Shown here: positions 56,566 through 64,000 of the stretch, piece by piece
Layout of the letters: every line of letters begins with the position of its first letter
How positions within the stretch are numbered: position 1 is the stretch's first letter
Source: Acheta domesticus
Lineage: Eukaryota; Arthropoda; Insecta; Orthoptera; Gryllidae
Direction of reading: 5' to 3'
Length of the DNA: 64,000 nt
Assembly (NCBI GenBank): GCA_031308135.1
Contig: JAHLJT010009419.1
Span: 59,938,768-60,002,767 of the forward strand
The notes under the pieces: model-generated
The model's input: the letters and a program-made list of their open reading frames with translations, nothing else
Database searches by the model: none
What the model was told of the DNA's origin: nothing
Position numbers and translations under genes: made by a program

Positions 56566-57905
56566 GTTGATTGATTGATTGATTGATCGATATATTGATT
56601 AGTTATTCCGAGCACGCCAACGGATAAGTTAATTAGTCCCATAAGTGTTGTGCATGTTTTCCATCGGAAGGTGGCGGTAATCTTACCTCGCTTGCTGGTG
56701 AGATCCGGTGCCGGTATACCTGTCGACTATCGGGGTTTTCCCCAACCAGGTATCTACCATAAGAGCGGCACCGCCGCAGCCGGGACGCATGTTTTGAATG
56801 TGCACTAGACTTGTGCATGGGAGTTATTTTAGAGCTCTCTGATTGGACAATGAGGCGGCGCACGAAACGCAAAGCGGACACATCTCTGAGACACAAACAC
56901 TTTGAAGAGACAGACAGGCAGCTGTGGAAAGCTGGTGCATTCCAAAAGAGTGGTGATAGGGGTAGTGGTAGGGCACTTGTGAGAATTTTTCTGAGGTTTA
57001 TGAGAGTTGGTTAATGTAAAAAAGAGTTTGGAGCTGAATTTTCAACCGTGAGGTGTGAAATAAATGAGAGATACGTTGCAGCCCGTTTTTTAACCATGAA
57101 AGACAAAAGAGAAGAAAAGTGTGATGGTTATCAGATGAATTTTCTGAATTAACAAGTTACTTCAATTACGAAACATTAACATAATTTCTTTGTTCTCAAA
57201 ATCAATATTAAATTAATCATTGTCACTAAGTAATGCAACTTAGAGAACATTATCATCAATATTAACTTACAAAACATACAATAGTACTTCCTAACCTTAC
57301 AATAACTTTGGCACCATAAAAATAAGTAATTATAGAATTGATTCTGAATGCTTGTGAAAGTACAGCAGATGAGGGAATAAAACATCTAAAACAAGATGAG
57401 TAGTTGCAATCAAATCAGGTTGTAATTGTAATTTGGAATGATCACCAATGACTACTGTCCCAGAAAGATTTTCCGCTTGCGTTTCGTGCGCCGCCTCAAG
57501 GTCCATTCATAGAACTCTAAAATAAGTCCCATGCAAAAGTCTAGTGCAAGTTCAAATCAAGCAGCCGGGACGAGCTCTAACCTTCTGACCGGTCTCCTAT
57601 TATGTGTGGTAATGTAGTGCACAAAAGTATGTGTGTGCGTGTGTGTGTGTAAATAAGAAGTGAAGATGGACTAAGGAAGAGAAAGGAAAGATCACGCTTT
57701 TTTTAGGATACTGCTTCGGCATTCACCTGGTGTTGATCGGAGAAACTACGGAAAACTACAGAACAGCAAGCTGATAGAATTCTCCAACAGAGAACGACTG
57801 AATTCGATCAAGTTGATAAGCTAATCTCGAAAATCCTGTCACCGTCGAAACTCCAACCTAGGACCTCCCGGTCAGGGACACTGCAGCGACATCTTGAGGC
57901 GCGAA
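56566..57905 (-). repeat. SINE1 copy, minus strand, split by a MITE
   Basis: The tail (GATTGATTGATTGATTGA) is at 56566-56585 and the body runs to about 56786. The body then resumes at 57572 (GAGCTCTAACC) and continues to the head near 57860-57905 (CCTAGGACCTCCCGGTCAGG). The gap is filled by the Mutator-like MITE at 56787-57562. A GT run at 57629-57651 is the reversed CA tract also seen in two other copies. Confidence 0.9.
56787..57562. mobile_element. Mutator-like non-autonomous element (776 bp)
   Basis: Terminal inverted repeats of ~90 bp share TGCACTAGACTT, GCATGGGA, TTATTTTAGAG, GGAC and TGAGGCGGCGCACGAAACGC. The 9-bp flanks AGCCGGGAC (56778-56786 and 57563-57571) are identical and restore an uninterrupted SINE1 when one copy is removed. 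Long TIRs with a 9-bp duplication fit Mutator-like (MULE) elements. The interior has only short frames, so it is non-autonomous. Confidence 0.88.
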
Positions 57906-57989
57906 AATCATCGCTGAACTGTGTCACTCTTCCAGCACATAAAGATCCTTGAATATTATTTTGAAAATTTTATCTCGGTCAGACTGGTT

Positions 57990-58233
57990 TTACTTACCGG
58001 CTGAGAGCTTCGGATATCACTGCAGTGACTCTGACCGGGAAGTTCTACGGTTTGAGGTCCGTCGTTTGACACTAACTACACAGGTATAATCCATCCTCTG
58101 TCTGGATGAGAATTCTAGATCCAGTCTGCTGTAATCGATTGTTTTCCATTTTTTTCATCAACACCACGATAATGCTGGAGCAGTACACTAACAAACAAAT
58201 CTCACTTGTTTCCCTTCCTCACTCTTCCTCACC

Positions 58234-58289
<56 letters not shown>

Positions 58290-58375
58290 AAATGCAGTTC
58301 ACTTCCACATATTTAGTCTTAGCAGTTCACTTCCACAACCTTAGCGTATGACTCGCCCGGAATCACTAACAATCT
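57990..58375 (+). repeat. SINE1 copy, plus strand
   Basis: Head CTCTGACCGGGAAGTTCTAC and GGTTTGAGGTCC, body GAATTCTAGATCCAG, CATCAACACCACGATAATGC and GGAGCAGTACACTAAC, and an end with ACTCGCCCGGAATCACTAAC. A block of the 3' body is missing. It lies head-to-head with the minus-strand copy ending at 57905. Confidence 0.85.
58237..58288. repeat. (CA)n microsatellite inside SINE1
   Basis: About 25 CA repeats at the position where other SINE1 copies carry short CA runs. Confidence 0.95.
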
Positions 58376-59004
58376 CAGGGGGAAGAAGAGAACATGTATA
58401 CCTTTTGGTATATAGCACGCTCTGCATTAACGGGAATAACATTCTTAGCAGTGTCAACGTTGACACCCGTCTGGATTCAAAAAATAATCAATCGGTCGGA
58501 TGAACGCTACATTGGAGATTAGGCTGCTCGTGCAAACTACAAGCGGAGAACGGGACTGACATAGCGTTTGTTCAGCATCTATCGCAAATGACAAAAAAGG
58601 GGACTTAAAAGTTTTTTATCCGATCCCAACAACTTTGTCTTCTGCATTTATGATTTGTGGGTGAGAGTCTTGGATTCACGTTTTGAGAATTTGAAATAAG
58701 TTGAAAATGACTCACTCGTGAAACGGTTTATTGGTGGCAGTAAAACTAGGAGTAGTTGGGAGTTCGGTGATAAGTTGGCTATTGTGTGTACGTGTATATT
58801 GTGTACTTATGTGGTCGGAATTCGAGAAATTCTTGAGATGCATGTTAGACGTATCATAATGTTTGTGTTTGCCTTCTGAGTCCTACGAAATTTAATTAAA
58901 ATCGTCGTGATGTTGGATTTTCTATATTTTCAAATACGATGTTATTCATATTAATGCATATTGAAGAGTTTCACTCCTTTTAATCGATATAGAGCGGGAA
59001 ACAA
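58376..59004. other. Unassigned DNA
   Basis: A perfect 16-bp palindrome, GTGTCAACGTTGACAC, is at 58457-58472. Nothing else recognised. Confidence 0.5.
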
Positions 59005-60590
59005 TTAAACTAGTGGTGCTACAGAACAGCACAGATTTTTCCGTATTAGCTTTCTACTTCCTTTGGTCTCGGCTAGCTATTCGGACTTGACACATTCTCT
59101 TCCAGCTGCCATCTATCGCCGCCCAAACTAAAATGTTTTACATTTTCTTATTTTTTCTGTTTCCTAATGGTGGAACGAAAATATTAATTTTATAATATTA
59201 AAGAACACTACCTTGTCCTAAAGGGCAATTTTCTTTTAAAAATTTGGAGCCATCTTTAAGAAAACGACGTTTAAGCGCTACTAAAAATTTCAAGCACTTT
59301 TTTACAAAAAATGTTTGAGTTTTCGAAACACTTTATTTGATGTAGTTTTTAGCACTTTGACTTACAAATATAATAGTGTTTACAAATTGTTGGTAATGTG
59401 CATATTTAAGATGTAGGGATCTCTAAAAAAAATTACATTTATGTAATATTTTGCAAAAACAAATAATATATCACAAATTGAACTTTACGTCATATTAAAG
59501 AATGAAATTAGCACTACACGTTCCAAAAGTTTGAAGAAAAGATTTGGAGCCATTTATAGAGAATGGAGTTTGAGCGTTTGTGAAAATGCGGAAATTGTAG
59601 CTACTTTTCACAGAAAACGGTTGAGTTTTCGAGAAACTTTACTTGAAATTATTTAAAGCTCATTTACTCCTTAATATAATAATGTCAACACGTCAAGGCT
59701 AATATAAATAATAACGACGTGAGAGACAAGTCAAAAAAATTACATTTTTGCAATTTTTGAAAAAACAAAAGAATAGTGCAATATGGAGTTTATGCCATCT
59801 CATAGGGTACGTTTAGCACTATCCATACCAAAAGTTTAAAGAAAAAATTTGGAGCCGTTTTTGAGAAAATCTTGTTTTTTTAAAAAAATGCACAAATTAC
59901 GCGCAATATTGCGCGAAAAGTACTAAGATTTTCAAAAAAATCTACATGATCTTAAAGAAAAAACTCACTATGAACAAATTTTATTCAAAGGAAAAATCTC
60001 TATCTGTATTTTTGTAGTTGAAGTAAGACGCCGAATAAAATTCAAACTTTTGCAATTTTTAAAGATTCAGTTTTAACCGTGAAAATCAAACTTATGCCAC
60101 CTTAATAAGTGTATTTTACTCTATTCTTACATGAAAATTTAAAGAAAAAATTTGGAGCCGTTTTTGGGAAAAATTTGAAAATGCCCGGGGAGCTTCATGT
60201 AAAGTACCCCCAAATTTTATAGAATCTTTTTCAAAATCTCAAAGCTTCGACTCGAACCAGATCGACTGAGGAATATCCATTTTTGGAAGAAATCCTACGT
60301 ATGGTTTAGGCGCTAGCAGTGTTCACTGACGGACGGACAGACAGGCGGACGTTTTCTCTTCAATTAATTTTTCGGTATCAAGTACCAACAAAAAAGGATT
60401 TCTGGCTACACGTGTTAGGAGATTTTTTCATTTAATTTAGCAATTAGTTTTATCCAGTTTTTTGATATCACGGCCCGGCAACGAATTTTTTTCTGACGAA
60501 AATTGACCATTTTTTCGCGCAGAATTATATACGTACTGTATTACGCATTGTATACGTATATACGTACGTATACGGGAAAGTAAAAATGTA
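59005..60590 (+). repeat. R303 interspersed repeat, fullest copy
   Basis: 5' unit (59005-59240) starts AACTAGTGGTGCTACAGAAC. Then four tandem monomers follow whose TTTGGAGCC marker lies at 59243, 59543, 59848 and 60151 (spacings 300, 305, 303). Each monomer has AAAAGTTT(A/G)AAGAAAA, TTTGGAGCC, a GAGAAAAT/GTTTGAGCG-like block and an A/T-rich end. The 3' unit (~60225-60590) has CTCAAAGCTTCGACTCGAAC, a (GGAC)-like run, ACGTGTTAGGAG, CGGCAACGAATTTTT, a TACGTA-rich near-palindrome and GGAAAGTAAAA. There are no useful open frames and no family I recognise. Confidence 0.85.
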
Positions 60591-62410
60591 AAATGGGATG
60601 AAAAAAATTACTATTTCTTTCGAACAAGTTGTTTAAGGCGGTCTACGGAACACGAAACAGTTGTTTAACGTAGCTGTCTACCTCAAAATAATGAAAAATC
60701 TTGAAATTTCATTTTTTATTTTTTTCAGTCGTATGCTCTGTTTCTTTGTCTTTTAAATGCTTCAAACTATTTCTTTGTACGTTTCTTAGTTTTTGAGATT
60801 TTATAAAAGTGAGTGTCAACTGACGAGTCTTTAGTGACTGAACTTCAGATGCATTTTCTCGAATTGGGAATTTCCGTACTTTCGTATATGTCAAACACCA
60901 TAAATCATAAACTATAAAAGATATTATTTTGGACCACATAACACATGATTTGTTCCCTGGTAATGAACTAGAATAGTTGATGTGTCTCTAACAATTTCAG
61001 TTTTATGAAAGAAGAAGAAAGAAAATGTACAAGGAAAAACAAAACAAAAACACAAAATTATTGATTTTTTCAGGAAGACAGTTACCGTGACGGAACATTT
61101 ACTTCTATATATTAACTTAAATGAAGAAAGATTACGTATTATGTTTAAGGGTATAACATTAAAACTGATTTTTACAAGAATAAAATTGTTCGTGCTGAAG
61201 TAGTAGATATGAACTTTGTCCTGTAGGAATGATTTTATAATCTGAAATATGTCAATTAATAAAATTGATCTGTGCTCCCTTGCGAACATTTTTCGCGTTG
61301 GAAATAGTTGTCTTGACAGTAGAAAAAAAGATTAATTCAGAAACCTAACTTCGAGCGGCCAGGCCCTGAAGTGTACATCTCATCAAATAGGCCTGGTATA
61401 TTGCTAATTAATTGACTATAAATTAAGAAATAGAGACTTTGAGCCATACAGTTAAACCGCACTGAATATCAAATAGTAAATTTAATTTTTCTATGATTTT
61501 TAGAATCTGTATGTCTTTGATCATTCGTACCGTTTGATTGAGATGACCCAGGAAATGTAAAAGAATGATCAGGAAGAATGCCGTTGTATGCTTTACACCT
61601 GAAGTATCATAATTCGTGTTGCCTCTTAAGATGTTAGAAACTTGAACAAAATTTATTCATATTTCATTGAATATTGTGAGATTTTTAAGCTCATAGAAAG
61701 AGGAGATATCAGAAATAATAATATAGATCATTTGACAAAACTGACACACCAGATAATCGTCAGACGAGGAGAATTAAGAATACAACGGAGGGTACAACAA
61801 AGTAAGTGAAATGGCGGGTAATTGGTAATTACAAAATAATGTAAAATTTCAAAATAAACGAAGCACTACATCTGCCACAGGACATTAAAACCAACTACGT
61901 TGCAACTTTTAATACAAAAAGTTCGCACATGTATACAACTAGAAGTCTGTGTTCTCGTGAATAGCTGAAGCTTGTCATCGAAGTTTTACACATAATGTTA
62001 AATTTGTGTCTGGCAACCGTAAGAACTAGAATTAATTTCTGTCCATATGTAATGATTATAGATATAAGTAGAAAATGCTTTGATATAGTCCCCTTGGTAT
62101 TGGTACTCTTGTGTTGAAAGAGCAGTCTGCAGTCTCCAGGTTACCCCCTCCTCCCATTGCAGCCGATGAGAAGTTACCACTCTGTAATGAAAGATGATTA
62201 TCACAAAAGAAATACAAGAGAAGCTAAGAACATCTTTGCATTCTGATATCAGTGATGAAATCCATGATGGAGGAAAATTAAATGAAAAAAATCCATCGGA
62301 TACGAACTTAGGATTTTATTCTACTCGTAATAAAATTTCCTCAAGCAGGAGGAAGTGTCAATGACGTACATTGCCAGCCAAGTCCTGTGATGCATTGATA
62401 ATGACGTTGA
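60591..62410. other. Unassigned AT-rich DNA
   Basis: Open frames of 76 and 121 codons (60709-60939 and 60924-61289, -) have no recognisable motif. Nothing else seen. Confidence 0.5.
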
Positions 62411-62411
62411 G

Positions 62412-62520
62412 ATGAGCTGTCTTCACAATTGGATGATCTTGGCTGTCCGGGAGACGCCGCGTCGAAGGCTGTGTTGCCGACGTTTCGACCATCTTGTCGT
62501 GGTCTTCCTCAGGGCTGGAA
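62412..62520 (-). repeat. Repeat arm shared with 33.1-33.35 kb
   Basis: Contains GCCGACGTTTCGACCATC and TTGTCGTGGTCTTCCTCAGG, matching both arms of the inverted-repeat unit at 33094-33352. Only one arm is present before the Tc1-like element begins at 62531. Confidence 0.75.
62476..62515 (-). ncRNA. Hammerhead-ribozyme-like motif 3
   Basis: On the minus strand: GCC, CTGAGGA, an extra A, GACC-loop-GGTC (perfect stem II), GAAA, CG, TC, GGC. Same order as the 33.26-kb motif and better preserved, since stem II is intact. Stem I (GCC/GGC) and stem III (CG) are minimal, so self-cleavage would probably need a dimer. The extra base before stem II is non-canonical. Confidence 0.42.
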
Positions 62521-62530
62521 TGCGAGTATA

Positions 62531-63872
62531 CACTAATCGTCATAAAAAAACTGCAGCCCGAAGGACCCTACTGATCTGCTGCAAACTCGGTGGGTATTTT
62601 GCACACCATTAGCTAAGCCAATGATAGTTTCACGGTTGTTTTCACGGTCGGCCACGCACTGGGTGGTCGGGGGTAAGGGCGTGACGTCGCGCCCACCGGT
62701 CTAGATAGGAGGGCTTCAAACGGCCGCTGGACATCGGGTAACGTCGCCAGAGTGTCACCTGCACGTACACTCTGCCCAGGCGACGCGTTCGACAGCCGGG
62801 TGTCCAGACAGAAGCTTTCGAGAGGGACAACATCGTGGGTCTGCGGGAGGCTGGTTCGGCCTCTCGCCGTAATGCGCGCCACACCGGTCGTACGGACACC
62901 ACCGTTGGCGGCAATGGATTGAGGAAGCCACGCACACACGACATGAAGGATCTGGACGTCCGTCACGCACCACGAGGAGGGAGGACCGACGGATGGTCCG
63001 GCACGGGCGACCAGATCCAATGGCAACGACTGATGCTTCAGCGGTGATTCAGCGGACTGTGCAACCTGCTCTACCACATCCTGTAAGTGCCAATACCATT
63101 GGCAGGCGGTTGCACAGTGCAGGGCTCGCCGTATGCCGACCGTTAAGACGCCTACCCCTCACACACCAGCAACGTCGCTACAGACTCGCCAGGTGTCGGG
63201 AACGAAGGACCTGGGGCCATGCAGACTTGCAGTCGGCATCATCAGCGTCGAGTCCCGCATCTGTCTTAATGGCGTCGACCACTGGGTTCGTGTCTAGAGG
63301 CGGAGCGGGGAGCGCTACGACGAGCGGTTTGTGGTATTCCATTACACGTCCCGCCAGCCTGGTGTGATGGTATGGGGCGCGATATTCTATAGAGTCCGTT
63401 CACCGTTAATGTTCCTCAGAGGCACCGTGACAGCCGCACGGTACGTTCAGGAGATCCTTTAATCGGTGGCTCTGCCGTTCGTGAACGCCCACGCCCACGC
63501 CCATGCCGTGTTTCAACAGGAAAACGCGCGTCCGCATACCGCAGCCATCCCCCGAGCATGTGTTGCAGCCGTGGATACTCTGCCATGAACAGCCGCATTG
63601 CCAGGCAGCCTGCATGTCATGAACCATTACAGGACTCCATTAGAGACCTGTACAACTCCATGCCACGACGTCTGGAAGCCTGTGTTTGCCAATATGGCGA
63701 CCTCACGCCAAACTAACGTGTACAGTCTGTGACCGTGTAGCGCAGTAAATATTGGTCCTACAAATATGAAAGTGTAATCATTTCGTATGCGTTGTACTCT
63801 CTACCTGCCTGCCAACAATGGTCGCAATCCGCCTTGTTCTTCTGGGTGCAGCTTTTTTTATGACGATGAGTG
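62531..63872 (+). mobile_element. Tc1-like DNA transposon, both ends, dead
   Basis: The inverted ends CACTAATCGTCATAAAAAAA and CACTCATCGTCATAAAAAAA (the right one on the minus strand) are flanked by TA at 62529-62530 and 63873-63874. The 1342-bp length is typical of Tc1-like elements. The interior encodes a broken transposase on the plus strand. The interior is far more GC-rich than the surroundings. Confidence 0.92.
62795..63715 (+). pseudogene. Tc1-like transposase pseudogene
   Basis: Pieces in at least three frames, in order: IVGLREAG; VSANTIGRRLHSAGL and RPLRRLPLT (HTH/Tc3-type DNA-binding region, frame of 62993); then in the frame of 63241 ISVESRICLNG, ERYDERFVVF, SRQPGVMVWGAI and VFQQENARPHTAAIP. 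In active relatives these read SDESRF and QQDNARPH; here both catalytic Asp are changed (to Val at 63247-63249 and to Glu at 63520-63522). Stops at 63295-63297 and about 63460, plus frameshifts, confirm it is dead. The third acidic region is unrecognisable. Confidence 0.88.
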
Positions 63873-63874
63873 TA

Positions 63875-64000
63875 TGTACTACACAAAGATCAGTGGACTG
63901 GAAACTATTTTTTCAGCATTACCCTGCATTCCTAAAAACTGCTAGTTACAAAATAAACGTCAACCATTCATTATTCTTCGTTGTACTATAAAATACCGCT
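63875..64000. other. Unassigned DNA at window end
   Basis: Nothing recognised. Confidence 0.5.

Noticed and set aside
62613..63077. 154-codon minus-strand frame
   Set aside because: It is the antisense shadow of the Tc1-like transposase, whose plus-strand motifs are recognisable.
1..64000. CRISPR arrays, bacterial operons or phage genes
   Set aside because: No spaced identical direct repeats of CRISPR type, no dense coding and no ribosome-binding-site pattern. The sequence behaves as animal nuclear DNA.

Overview
The window looks like gene-poor, AT-rich DNA from an animal nuclear genome, most likely an insect. The evidence is tRNA-derived SINEs with internal A and B boxes, non-LTR retrotransposon pieces of three kinds, Tc1/mariner, hAT-like and Mutator-like DNA elements, many microsatellites, and no bacterial-style gene packing. 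The mix of repeats gives me a cockroach/termite-like impression, but nothing in the sequence proves that. I found no host protein-coding gene, rRNA, functional tRNA or CRISPR array that I can defend. The window is probably intergenic or the inside of a very large intron.

Layout. 1-13 kb: mostly unassigned AT-rich DNA, with two copies of a ~550-bp tRNA-derived SINE (called SINE1 here; 5.3 and 7.1 kb), a diverged repeat pair (4.15 and 6.3 kb), a 134-bp hairpin (9.75 kb) and a direct repeat ending in a GCGAGA-TTCTCGC palindrome (11.1 and 12.1 kb). 13-22 kb: a GC-rich minisatellite, two other SINE types, several pieces of an unrecognised interspersed repeat (R303), and a 1-kb pyrimidine-rich island. 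23.2-25.7 kb: a 5'-truncated LINE with an 11-bp target duplication, itself split by a 1-kb foldback element lying between two (TA)n tracts. 26-36 kb: another SINE, hammerhead-like motifs, a jockey-type reverse transcriptase relic, a second pyrimidine-rich island, foldback elements, and a hAT-like and a mariner-like remnant. 37-50 kb: mostly unassigned, with an R303 piece, a TIR element, a GC-rich island and the end of a restriction-endonuclease-type (R4-like) LINE with a (TAA)n tail. 50-58.4 kb: a Tc1 fragment, more SINEs, two palindromic MITEs of one family, and a Mutator-like MITE nested in SINE1. 59-60.6 kb: the fullest R303 copy, with four ~303-bp monomers. 62.4-63.9 kb: a hammerhead-like repeat and a decayed Tc1-like transposon with both ends intact.

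The content is almost entirely layers of mobile DNA. Nested insertions give a relative chronology (LINE before foldback; SINE1 before Mutator-like MITE). The most novel-looking items are R303, the foldback-in-LINE with expanded TA flanks, the hammerhead-like motifs and the palindromic MITE family. Most open reading frames here are SINE1 frames, low-complexity frames or chance.
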